Assembly: GCA_023412455.1 (NCBI GenBank)
Contig: JAEYNQ010000240.1
Location: 1 to 15,007, forward strand
Direction: 5' to 3'
DNA: 15,007 nt
DNA from: Bacillota bacterium
Lineage (GTDB): Bacteria > Bacillota > Clostridia > Lachnospirales > Cellulosilyticaceae
A program made the translations under genes and the position numbers. How positions within the stretch are numbered: the stretch's first letter is position 1; each line of letters begins with the position of its first letter. Below are positions 1 through 6,697 of the stretch, one piece after another. The notes under the pieces are model-generated. The model ran no database searches and was not told where the DNA came from. It worked only from the letters and a program-made list of their open reading frames with translations.

Positions 1-1110
1 TATAAAAATCGTAATCAGTTAATTAAAGAATTATTCCTTGGAGAAAAAGTAGAAGATGAACAGATAAAAAGATATTTTTCCAGTCCATTGTATTATGGTG
101 CCATTGTAAGGCGAAATGGGCTACCTAGACGTTTTTCTCGCTCAGAAGCCATTGAACTGTTTTCTTTTGTAGAAGATGTGGTATTTTCTTATGGACGGGA
201 CGATATGGAGGCCCTTTATCTCTGCCCAGAAGAAGTAATAGAGCAGAAGGCATTTGAAGAGCTTATTAAGCACGAAATAGATAAGAAATATAATGAGACA
301 GACTACATAACCTGTGTTGTTTACAAGGAAGCATTTGAGCCTAAACAGATCCCTAAAATTGCTAAAAAATTATATCGTACGTTGGATAGTCATACGGTGA
401 TTGGCTATTCTCAGATTATTACCATTGGAGACACAGGGATAGCGACGCAACATACTACGGTGAATGAAGAGCAGGTTATAAAGCAAATAGAATACCACTT
501 AAGTAAGCAACAGATTGATAAAGTCTTTGGTGTGATCACCCAATTTATGAAAGAATGTGAGCGTGTAAAATACCCACAATTATTACTAGAAGAAGTTGTA
601 AGGAAAATTCTTTATGTTATTCAAAAGTATGATAAAGTAAGGGGGAATTGTAATAATTGTGAATTCATGTTAGAAGATGCCTTTTACTATGCTACCAATA
701 TGAAAGACTTATTAGAGAGTTTACAAGATATTTATGAAAAGTATGTGCAACAGGAAGAGGTAATAGCTAAAGTAGATACTCCCGAATTTCTGGAGAAGAT
801 TAAGGACTATATTCAGGCTAATATGGGGGAGGATATTTCCTTACCCTCTATTTGTAGGACTTTTGGAATTTCCCAGACTTATTTGAGTAGACTGTTTAGA
901 AAGTATGAACAAAACTCTTTTAATAATTACTTAACAACACTAAGAATCGAAAAGGCAAAGGAACTTCTTAGAGAGAATGAGGGAATATTTATCAAAGATG
1001 TCGCCAATATGATCGGTTATAAAGATCAATTTTACTTTAGTCGTATTTTTAGATCCATCGTCGGTGTATGCCCATCTGATTATCATGGAGATAAGGATTT
1101 ACTCTTGTAA
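1..1110 (+). CDS. AraC-type transcriptional regulator, probably YesN-like response regulator (5' partial)
   Basis: The reading frame is open from the first base to the TAA at 1108-1110, so the gene starts upstream of the window; the in-frame TTG at 88 has no ribosome binding site and is not the start. The visible 369 residues begin with a segment (LIKELFLGE...) resembling the linker/middle region of YesN-type response regulators. A poorly conserved middle domain follows, and the last ~100 residues are an AraC/XylS DNA-binding domain with two helix-turn-helix units (ISLPSICRTFGISQTYLSRL and the FIKDVANMIGYKDQFYFSR segment), ending in the usual PSDY. The family binds DNA upstream of sugar-uptake or polysaccharide-use genes, often paired with a YesM-type histidine kinase. 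A receiver domain upstream is inferred, not seen; a one-component AraC regulator is the alternative. Confidence 0.85.
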   Translation, partial: YKNRNQLIKELFLGEKVEDEQIKRYFSSPLYYGAIVRRNGLPRRFSRSEAIELFSFVEDVVFSYGRDDMEALYLCPEEVIEQKAFEELIKHEIDKKYNETDYITCVVYKEAFEPKQIPKIAKKLYRTLDSHTVIGYSQIITIGDTGIATQHTTVNEEQVIKQIEYHLSKQQIDKVFGVITQFMKECERVKYPQLLLEEVVRKILYVIQKYDKVRGNCNNCEFMLEDAFYYATNMKDLLESLQDIYEKYVQQEEVIAKVDTPEFLEKIKDYIQANMGEDISLPSICRTFGISQTYLSRLFRKYEQNSFNNYLTTLRIEKAKELLRENEGIFIKDVANMIGYKDQFYFSRIFRSIVGVCPSDYHGDKDLLL

Positions 1111-1171
1111 ATAAGGTTTTTTTGTGGCATGATAATAAAAATTATGCTCGCAAGATAAGGAGGGTAGAGCC

Positions 1172-1897
1172 ATGAATAAAGCTGCATTTTTTGATATAGA
1201 TGGAACCATTTATCGTGAGGGATTGATAACAGAAGTTTTTAAAAAGCTTGTGACTTATGAGCTAATTGACGGGAGTAAGTGGTACAATGAGGTACGTCCT
1301 GCCTTTTTAAGCTGGGATAAACGGGTAGGGGATTATGATACCTATCTTTTAAAAATGGTAGAAATTTATGTAGAGGCTGTACAGGATATTCACGAAGATC
1401 AGATTGCCTATATTGCCAAGAAGGTCATTGAGCAAAAGGGAGACAGGGTCTATACCTTTTCTAGAGAGCGTATTAAATGGCATCATGAGCAAGGGCATAA
1501 GGTTATGGCCATTTCAGGCTCACCTATTGAACTGGTTAGGGAAATGTCCCAAAAATACGAAATGGATGATTATCGAGGCACCATTTATGAAAAAACAGGA
1601 AGTGGTAAGTACAATGGGCAGGTTATCCCTATGTGGGATGCAGTCAGCAAGCGAAGGGCTATTTTTGAATTAGTAGAGCAATATGCTATTGATTTAAAGG
1701 AAAGCTATGCTTATGGAGATACAGCAGGAGACTTTACCATGCTGAAGCTAGTAGGTCACCCTTTTGCTATTAATCCAACAAAGGAGCTTCTTTCTAAGAT
1801 TAAAGAAGACAAGGAATTAAAAGAAAAAATTACGATTATTGTAGAGCGCAAGGATGTGACCTATCGTCTGAATATCGAGAATCTGGATCTTATCTAA
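1172..1897 (+). CDS. HAD-IB family hydrolase (phosphoserine phosphatase-like)
   Basis: Cytosolic Mg-dependent phosphatase of the haloacid dehalogenase superfamily, 241 residues. All core motifs are present: motif I FFDIDGT with nucleophile Asp8 and acid/base Asp10, motif II Ser115 in AISGS, a Lys near 160 (SKRR), and motif III YGDTAGDFTM with the metal-binding Asp183 and Asp187. The long helical stretch between motifs I and II is a C1-type cap, typical of subfamily IB (SerB and relatives). The substrate cannot be told from sequence; phosphoserine or another small phosphomonoester is possible. The ATG at 1172 follows AAGGAGGG at a good distance. It lies 61 nt after the AraC-type gene and could be co-transcribed with it; no convincing terminator separates them. 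Confidence 0.85.
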   Translation: MNKAAFFDIDGTIYREGLITEVFKKLVTYELIDGSKWYNEVRPAFLSWDKRVGDYDTYLLKMVEIYVEAVQDIHEDQIAYIAKKVIEQKGDRVYTFSRERIKWHHEQGHKVMAISGSPIELVREMSQKYEMDDYRGTIYEKTGSGKYNGQVIPMWDAVSKRRAIFELVEQYAIDLKESYAYGDTAGDFTMLKLVGHPFAINPTKELLSKIKEDKELKEKITIIVERKDVTYRLNIENLDLI

Positions 1898-1910
1898 GGC
1901 GAAGTATTTA

Positions 1911-1998
1911 AAAGTCTTAACCTTTTGAACGAAATGCCTAGTGTTAGGCTACAAAGCAAGGACTTAAGACTTTAATAAGACTTTAATAAGCCTTTAAA
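1911..1998 (+). repeat. Nested inverted repeat followed by tandem 11-mer direct repeats
   Basis: Perfect 10-bp arms AAAGTCTTAA (1911-1920) and TTAAGACTTT (1964-1973) enclose a short CCTT/AAGG pairing and an inner hairpin GCCTA-GTGT-TAGGC (1936-1949). The 3' arm overlaps two tandem copies of AAGACTTTAAT (1966-1976 and 1977-1987), with a degenerate third copy AAGCCTTTAAA (1988-1998). There is no T-run, so it is not a typical intrinsic terminator, although it follows the HAD gene directly. It could be a structured 3' end or an operator for the small HTH gene that follows. Function unknown. Confidence 0.55.
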
Positions 1999-2021
1999 TA
2001 GAAGTAGAAATAGGATAAAAT
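1993..2021 (+). promoter_or_regulatory. Candidate sigma-A promoter for the small HTH gene
   Basis: TTTAAA (1993-1998), a 17-nt spacer and TAAAAT (2016-2021) resemble -35/-10 boxes, about 40 nt before the start codon at 2061. The -35 box overlaps the end of the tandem 11-mer repeats, so a protein binding those repeats would affect this promoter. The region is AT-rich, so chance matches are likely. Confidence 0.35.
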
Positions 2022-2060
2022 AAGAAAAGTAAACAAATCAGTGAGTGAGAGGATAAAAAG

Positions 2061-2294
2061 ATGGATACCAATCAGACAATGGCAGTACTTAAAGCCTTTT
2101 ATTATGGCAGTGAAAGTATGGAGGCAATTGCAAGACGCACCAAGCTTTCTAGAGATGACGTCCGTGAGGCTTTACGTGGTGCCAGGGAGTGTGGCCTTAT
2201 TAAGTATAGTGCCAAAGACTATAATGAAACTTTTTCTCATACAGAGAGTAAAAAGCTTGGCCAGTATTTAAAAGCAAAGGGCATCATCAAATAG
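2061..2294 (+). CDS. Small winged-helix/HTH protein
   Basis: A 77-residue basic protein. ATG at 2061 follows GAGAGGA (about 2046-2052); another reading frame starting at GTG 2041 overlaps it but makes no recognisable protein. Residues ~19-48 (MEAIARRTKLSRDDVREALR followed by ARECGLIKYS) fit a helix-turn-helix followed by a short wing, as in small MarR/ArsR-like or replication-initiator-like wHTH proteins; the C-terminal ~20 residues are Lys-rich. It is probably a DNA-binding regulator, with no recognised family. It sits between the 1911-1998 repeats and the structured element at 2320-2469, both possible targets (inference). Confidence 0.65.
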   Translation: MDTNQTMAVLKAFYYGSESMEAIARRTKLSRDDVREALRGARECGLIKYSAKDYNETFSHTESKKLGQYLKAKGIIK

Positions 2295-2319
2295 AATAAT
2301 AGGAAGTAGAGCTCAGCAT

Positions 2320-2469
2320 GGGACGGTCTCACTAATGGAGGTGTATGTTCGTGTAAGTAGATCAATAAGTCTATTTACATGGGTATACATCTTTTTTAGT
2401 AAGTGGTCCTTATAGTTGGAAAAGTGCTACTTTATCTAAGGGGGTGTTACTTACTGGTGAGACAGTCTC
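2320..2469 (+). ncRNA. Structured element: possible three-way-junction RNA or MITE-like repeat
   Basis: Complementary segments read by eye give three helices. P1 is the outer stem, 2320-2332 with 2457-2469 (13 positions, one G-A mismatch, one G-U). P2 is a 23-bp stem with several G-U pairs, 2339-2361 with 2370-2392, capped by an 8-nt loop. P3 pairs 2398-2407 (AGTAAGT plus GGT) with 2446-2455, then CCTTA (2408-2412) with TAAGG (2437-2441). G-U pairs in P2 favour an RNA fold over a simple DNA palindrome, but the outer arms also look like terminal inverted repeats (GACGGTCTCAC and its 10/11 complement), as in a MITE. No known riboswitch or RNA family was recognised. No T-run follows, and a separate promoter for the kinase operon lies downstream. 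The rest of 2295-2600 is AT-rich without a gene. Confidence 0.5.
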
Positions 2470-2519
2470 TAGACGGAACAAATAAAATAGAAAAAATGAA
2501 AGGATAACAGTATTAAAAG

Positions 2520-2560
2520 TTTATACAAAAAATTACATAAATATAGTATAATAGTATAAG
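2520..2560 (+). promoter_or_regulatory. Candidate promoter of the kinase operon
   Basis: The stretch contains a consensus -10 TATAAT (2547-2552) and a second, TATAAG (2555-2560). For the second, TTACAT (2533-2538) is a possible -35 at 16 nt. For the first, no good -35 is found at 17 nt (TTATAC at 2521 is 20 nt away). It lies 40-80 nt before the GTG start at 2601, after the structured element, so that element is probably not in this transcript's leader. Confidence 0.4.
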
Positions 2561-2600
2561 TATAAAAAATATAAGCATTAAAACAGGAAGGAGAATACAG

Positions 2601-3893
2601 GTGACAATTTCAATGCTACAAAGTGGGGATGAGCTGATTTCTTCTCATGGTACAACCTATAAGGTCATTGGCCTGTTAGGAAGTGGTGGGCAGGGAGAAG
2701 TTTATGAAGTTGAAAATAGTGGTAAACGCTATGCCCTTAAATGGTATCATGAGCATATGGCTACTCCAAGACAGAAAGAGATTATAGAAAAATTAGTTGA
2801 AAATGGACCACCTGATTCACGGTTCTTGTGGCCTATTGATCGCATTAATGGTAAACGTACCTTTGGTTATATTATGGCTCTCCGTCCTAGTCAGTACAAA
2901 AGTATTGTGGATTTAATGAAACGTAAGGCAGAACCTTCTTTTTGGGCTTTAAGTACAGCAGGTGCTGAGCTAGCTGATTGTTTTCAAAAGTTACATTCCC
3001 TTGGGTATAGCTATTGCGATATTTCTTTTGGCAATGCTTTTTTAGACCCACAAAGTGGACAGGTTCTTATTTGTGATAATGATAATGTGGTGGTAACGGG
3101 CTTTTCCCAAAGTGGCGTAGAGGGGACTTTAGGTTTTATGGCGCCTGAAATTGTTATGGGCAAGACAGGACCTAAGGCAGAAACAGATTTATTTTCTCTT
3201 GCCGTGTTACTTTTTTATATGTTTATGCTACACCATCCTTTAGAAGGGGCTAAAGAAGCTGAAATTAAATGTTTTGATGCAGTGGCTAAACAAGAAATTT
3301 ATGGACGAAATCCTTTGTTTATATGGGACCCACACGATAAAAGTAATCGCCCTATTGCAGGGTATCAGGATAATGCCATTATCTATTGGAATCTTTATCC
3401 TAAATATATCAAAGAGCTCTTTACCCAAGCTTTTACAGAAGGTATGAAAAATCCCAATCGTCGCATCGTAGAAAATCAATGGAAAAGAGTGTTTATCCGT
3501 TTAAGAGATAGTATTTTGCAGTGTCCCCTATGTGGGGTAGAAAACTTTTATTATGAAAGTGACCAAATTGGAGCAGGCAACATATGTTGGAATTGTAATA
3601 AGAATATAAACAAGCCTTCTGGGATTCAAATGGGTAATCAGTTTATTGTTTTAGGGAAGGGGACCCTTCTTTTTGCTCATCATTTTTATGATAATTTTGA
3701 CCTTCAAACGGTAGTGGCTCAAGTTTCACAGCATCCGAAAGACCCTAATAAATGGGGCTTAACTAATTTGACAGATAGGGAATGGACATTGATTAAAAAC
3801 GATGGGACCAGGGTCAGTGTGCCTCCCGGTAAAAATGCACCCCTTATAAAAGGAGTTTGTATTGACTTTGGAATGGTTTTAGGTCAGCTTTAA
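2601..3893 (+). CDS. Hanks-type Ser/Thr protein kinase with C-terminal zinc ribbon (TerY-P type)
   Basis: A 430-residue cytosolic protein kinase with no transmembrane segment. Glycine loop GSGGQGEVY (27-35), ATP-anchoring Lys47 (YALKWY), a catalytic loop in which HRD is replaced by YCD (Asp140) with Asn145, DND (159-161) in place of DFG, and APE (181-183). After the kinase fold comes a C4 zinc ribbon (Cys308/Cys311 and Cys329/Cys332), then a ~90-residue beta-rich tail (GLTNLTDREWTLIKNDGT, ending IDFGMVLGQL) that recalls FHA-like sandwiches; that last point is inference. The GTG start at 2601 has AGGAAGGAG 7 nt upstream; ATG 2613 is in frame but less well placed. First gene of an operon with VWA, PP2C and Sel1 proteins, matching the TerY-P signalling triad. 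It probably phosphorylates partner proteins reversed by the PP2C. Confidence 0.88.
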   Translation: MTISMLQSGDELISSHGTTYKVIGLLGSGGQGEVYEVENSGKRYALKWYHEHMATPRQKEIIEKLVENGPPDSRFLWPIDRINGKRTFGYIMALRPSQYKSIVDLMKRKAEPSFWALSTAGAELADCFQKLHSLGYSYCDISFGNAFLDPQSGQVLICDNDNVVVTGFSQSGVEGTLGFMAPEIVMGKTGPKAETDLFSLAVLLFYMFMLHHPLEGAKEAEIKCFDAVAKQEIYGRNPLFIWDPHDKSNRPIAGYQDNAIIYWNLYPKYIKELFTQAFTEGMKNPNRRIVENQWKRVFIRLRDSILQCPLCGVENFYYESDQIGAGNICWNCNKNINKPSGIQMGNQFIVLGKGTLLFAHHFYDNFDLQTVVAQVSQHPKDPNKWGLTNLTDREWTLIKNDGTRVSVPPGKNAPLIKGVCIDFGMVLGQL

Positions 3894-3950
3894 AAAGGCA
3901 ATAAGTTTTAGAGGAATAAAAAGGGAAGTCGATAAAAGGAGGAATAAAGG

Positions 3951-4652
3951 ATGACAGAAGGATTTAAAAGACCAGGTGGGGAGATGGCTTCAAGGCCCCT
4001 TCACTTTATATGGATTGTGGATTGCTCAGGCTCCATGATGGGAGAAAAAATACAATCCCTTAATTATGCCATCAAGCAAACGATTCCAGATATGCGAACA
4101 GCAGCAGAGGAAAACCCTAATGCCAAGCTTTATGTACGTGTTGCCAAGTTTTCAGAAGGGGCTAGTTGGCAGATTGCTTCCCCTACACCTATTGAAGATT
4201 TTGAGTGGATAGATATTGAAGCGGATGGTCTTACGGACATGGGAAAAGCTTTTGAATTAGTAGCTGATCAATTAGAGATGCCCCCTATGCCAGAGAGAGC
4301 TTTGCCCCCTGTTTTGGTACTTCTTTCAGATGGGCAACCTACGGATCACTATAAAGAAGGACTTGACCGCCTCCTGCATTTACCTTGGGGCAAAAAAGCT
4401 GTTAAGATTGCCATTGCCATAGGTAGTGATGCGGATAGTGCTGTATTAAAGGAGTTTATTAATAACACGGAGATTCCGGTTTTACAAGCCAATAATCCAG
4501 AAGCTTTAGTGAAATATATTAAATGGGCTTCTACGGTGGCTAAACAAGTGTCTAGTCCCAATAGTCATGTGCTTACCGCTACGTCTAAAGCCAGTCCTAT
4601 TGACTTAGAGGCTATTCCCGTTATAGGGGAAGAGGATAGCGATGTATGGTAA
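3951..4652 (+). CDS. TerY-like von Willebrand factor A domain protein
   Basis: A 233-residue soluble protein made almost entirely of one VWA domain. The metal-ion-dependent adhesion site is complete: DCSGSM (Asp24, Ser26, Ser28), Thr95 in DGLTDMG and Asp127 in LLSDGQPTD. This is the form called TerY in tellurite-resistance-type clusters, where it partners a PP2C phosphatase and a kinase. Expected role: Mg-dependent protein docking that brings the kinase/phosphatase pair to its target (family knowledge; partner unknown). The C-terminal ~35 residues (SSPNSHVLTATSKASPI...) look like a flexible Ser/Thr-rich tail that could itself be phosphorylated (inference). ATG at 3951 follows AAAGGAGG. The stop codon lies inside the next gene (11-nt overlap), implying translational coupling. 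Confidence 0.9.
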   Translation: MTEGFKRPGGEMASRPLHFIWIVDCSGSMMGEKIQSLNYAIKQTIPDMRTAAEENPNAKLYVRVAKFSEGASWQIASPTPIEDFEWIDIEADGLTDMGKAFELVADQLEMPPMPERALPPVLVLLSDGQPTDHYKEGLDRLLHLPWGKKAVKIAIAIGSDADSAVLKEFINNTEIPVLQANNPEALVKYIKWASTVAKQVSSPNSHVLTATSKASPIDLEAIPVIGEEDSDVW

Positions 4653-5463
4653 AAAAGTACGTCAAGAAGGTTGGAAGGTTATAGGAGAATCTGTTCAAGG
4701 CTTTAGTCATTTAAGAAGTGGCAAGCCTTGTCAAGATGCCCTGAGTTTTTGTGAAGTGGGTGAAAAAAAATGGTTATGTGCCTTAGCAGATGGCCATGGC
4801 AGTGAAAAATGTAAATACAGTGAAGAGGGTGCAAGAATAGCAGTAGAAATAACAAAAGATTTTTGGAAGGAGCTTTTAGCCACCCAGTCGGACTTACTCC
4901 TCTATGAATTGCTAAGTCAGGCAAAAGATATTGATTTACCCAAGACCCTTGAAAAAGAGTGGAAGAAGGCTGTAAAGCTTTATCATGAGAGATACCAAAG
5001 AGAAAAGGCAGCATCTGATAAAGAGCTCTGGATGTGGTATGGAACCACCCTTCTTTTTTTACTTATAACAGACCAGCTTGTTTTTGCCATGCAGCTGGGT
5101 GATGGAGACATTTTAAGTGTTTTCGAGGGAGGGGAGACTTCTTGGCTTTTACCTAATGAACAGCAATATGGAACAGAAACCTATTCCCTATGTCAAAAAA
5201 ATGCTTGGCAATATTTTAGGAGCTTTTTAGCCCCTTTATCTTATTACACCATGAAACCCCAGCTTTTTATACTTAGTACAGATGGCTATGCCAATAGCTT
5301 TATAAGTCATGAAGACTTCTTAGAAGTGGGAAAAGATTACTTAAACCTTCTAAAAAAAAGGGCCAGTAAGTATTTAGAGACCCATTTAAGGGAATGGTTA
5401 GAGGAGACCACCCGTTGTGGAAGTGGCGATGATATTACAGTAGCTCTTGTTTATAGAGTGTAA
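4642..5463 (+). CDS. PP2C-type protein serine/threonine phosphatase (TerY-P triad)
   Basis: A 273-residue PPM/PP2C-family phosphatase that removes phosphate from Ser/Thr using two metal ions. Metal-binding motifs are present in order: CQDA (30-33), ALADGHGS with Asp50, a YGTT strand (133-136), LGDGDIL (152-158), LSTDGYANS with Asp214, and the terminal GSGDDITVALV with Asp263/Asp264. No transmembrane segment or extra sensory domain is seen, so it should act in the cytosol, most simply by reversing the upstream kinase. The ATG at 4642 lies inside the last codons of the VWA gene, with a weak GAGGAT-like site just upstream, so translation probably depends on coupling. This gene order is the diagnostic TerY-P neighbourhood. 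Confidence 0.9.
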   Translation: MYGKKVRQEGWKVIGESVQGFSHLRSGKPCQDALSFCEVGEKKWLCALADGHGSEKCKYSEEGARIAVEITKDFWKELLATQSDLLLYELLSQAKDIDLPKTLEKEWKKAVKLYHERYQREKAASDKELWMWYGTTLLFLLITDQLVFAMQLGDGDILSVFEGGETSWLLPNEQQYGTETYSLCQKNAWQYFRSFLAPLSYYTMKPQLFILSTDGYANSFISHEDFLEVGKDYLNLLKKRASKYLETHLREWLEETTRCGSGDDITVALVYRV

Positions 5464-5485
5464 CAAGGGAAAGGAGTGGAGCATC

Positions 5486-6547
5486 CTGAGAAAAAAGATT
5501 ATTAATCAAATTCTTCTTTTAAAAGCTATTTATGGTGAGGAACTCCTTGAAGAACCTAAACGCTTTATGAGTTTTATAAAGGATTACTTTCCTTTTGCCA
5601 AAGGGGAACATCATCTTTTGACATTAGGACTTGCCAGTAATATCTACGGTAAGCTAAAGGGCTGTGATATTCATAGTTGTATGCTACAACGCAATAAGTG
5701 TATTCACCTTTTACAAGAAGAACAGGGCTGTGAACGACGTTTAGCAGAAGAAGCTGTTGATTTATGGATGAGCCTTATTAAAAAAGAGAGAAATATAGAT
5801 ACAGCTTTTAGTGAAGATAAAGCTTTACTGGAAAAGGTAGGGGAGGCTTCAGGCCAGTTACAAGAAACCCTTAGGCGTTCAGAGAAGGCAGAAGAGTTAT
5901 TAGAGCAAGGGAATAGCTTTTACAACGGGGAAGGAAGGCCTCAAAATTATAAAGAAGCCTTGAGAAACTATGAAGCAGCGGCACAACTTGGAAGTGTAAA
6001 GGCCATGAAGTATATAGGCAATATGTACTATATGGGGCAAGGGGTTTTGCAAGACTATGGAAAAGCCCTCCTATGGTATGAAAAGGCTGCTGGCTTAGGA
6101 AGCGCTACTGCCATGAACTATTTAGGGAATATGTATCATGAAGGAAAAGGGGTAGAAGCTCAACAAGAAAAAGCTTTAGAATGGTACCAACAGGCAGTGG
6201 CCTTAGGTAACTATACGGCCATGTTTAATATTGCTTACTTACAACACGAGCAACATTTACAAAAAGAGCAACAAAGCTTTAGTTGGTATGAGCAACAAGC
6301 CACTTTAGGGAATCAGCAAGCAATTTATCACTTAGCCTATTTATACCATACCGGGGATGAGACAGAACAAGATTATGAGAAGGCTCTTTATTGGTATAAG
6401 ATTTTAGCAGGGCAGGGTCATGCTTTTGCTATGATTTGGATAGCTTATATGTACCTTAATGGACAAGGTCTAGAAAAAGACTATAATGAAGCCATGAACT
6501 GGTGTGCCAAGGCAGCACAACTTTTAGATCAAGGGATAAATAAATGA
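5486..6547 (+). CDS. Sel1-repeat protein, fourth gene of the kinase/phosphatase operon
   Basis: About 353 residues. The C-terminal two-thirds hold six Sel1-like (TPR-related) repeats of 34-36 residues, e.g. AMKYIGNMYYMGQGVLQDYG then KALLWYEKAAGLG, each with the A-x-x-x-L/I-G/A-x-x-Y signature; these form an alpha-solenoid for protein binding. The first ~95 residues (LLKAIYGEELLEEPKRFMSF, later LAEEAVDLWMSLI) resemble a helical module found at the N-terminus of other bacterial signalling and chaperone-associated proteins; a charged linker follows. The start is unclear: no ATG or GTG is near the good AAGGAG (5471-5476). CTG at 5486 is best placed, an in-frame TTG lies at 5447 inside the PP2C gene without a ribosome site, and ATC 5483 is also possible. 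Probably a scaffold or substrate adaptor for the kinase/PP2C pair (inference). Confidence 0.82.
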   Translation: MRKKIINQILLLKAIYGEELLEEPKRFMSFIKDYFPFAKGEHHLLTLGLASNIYGKLKGCDIHSCMLQRNKCIHLLQEEQGCERRLAEEAVDLWMSLIKKERNIDTAFSEDKALLEKVGEASGQLQETLRRSEKAEELLEQGNSFYNGEGRPQNYKEALRNYEAAAQLGSVKAMKYIGNMYYMGQGVLQDYGKALLWYEKAAGLGSATAMNYLGNMYHEGKGVEAQQEKALEWYQQAVALGNYTAMFNIAYLQHEQHLQKEQQSFSWYEQQATLGNQQAIYHLAYLYHTGDETEQDYEKALYWYKILAGQGHAFAMIWIAYMYLNGQGLEKDYNEAMNWCAKAAQLLDQGINK

Positions 6548-6548
6548 G

Positions 6549-6582
6549 AGACTGTTGAGATAAAAATCAACAGTCTTTTTTT
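6549..6582 (+). terminator. Intrinsic terminator of the kinase operon
   Basis: A perfect 10-bp stem AGACTGTTGA (6549-6558) / TCAACAGTCT (6567-6576) with an 8-nt A-rich loop is followed by six more T residues (6577-6582). It begins 2 nt after the stop codon of the Sel1-repeat gene, marking the 3' end of the four-gene operon. Confidence 0.92.
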
Positions 6583-6597
6583 GAACTTCAGGTTTTG

Positions 6598-6626
6598 TTG
6601 AAAAATGACGAAATTTAAAATATAAT
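6598..6626 (+). promoter_or_regulatory. Strong sigma-A-type promoter before the response regulator
   Basis: TTGAAA (6598-6603), a 17-nt spacer and a perfect TATAAT (6621-6626). It starts just after the kinase-operon terminator and would transcribe a leader of about 215 nt, containing the histidine-kinase remnant, into the response regulator gene at 6851. Confidence 0.65.
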
Positions 6627-6697
6627 ACAAAAGAAGCCATCTATTATACAAGATTATATTTGTATTCCGTTTTATTGAATGAGGTGAAAGTCAATAG

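Noticed and set aside
1120..1156. Possible terminator between the AraC-type gene and the HAD gene
   Set aside because: The T-run precedes a weak, interrupted GCAT/ATGC pairing; the order and stability do not fit an intrinsic terminator.
2041..2271. Alternative 76-residue frame overlapping the small HTH gene
   Set aside because: No recognisable domain; the frame at 2061 encodes a clear HTH and has a better ribosome binding site.
3240..3479. Minus-strand open frame inside the kinase gene
   Set aside because: Shadow of a well-supported coding gene with no domain or ribosome binding site; the same applies to the minus-strand frames inside the VWA, PP2C and his genes.
5930..6520. Apparent DNA tandem repeats in the Sel1 gene
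   Set aside because: The periodicity is at protein level (34-36 residues) and is explained by Sel1 repeats; it is not a CRISPR or satellite array.
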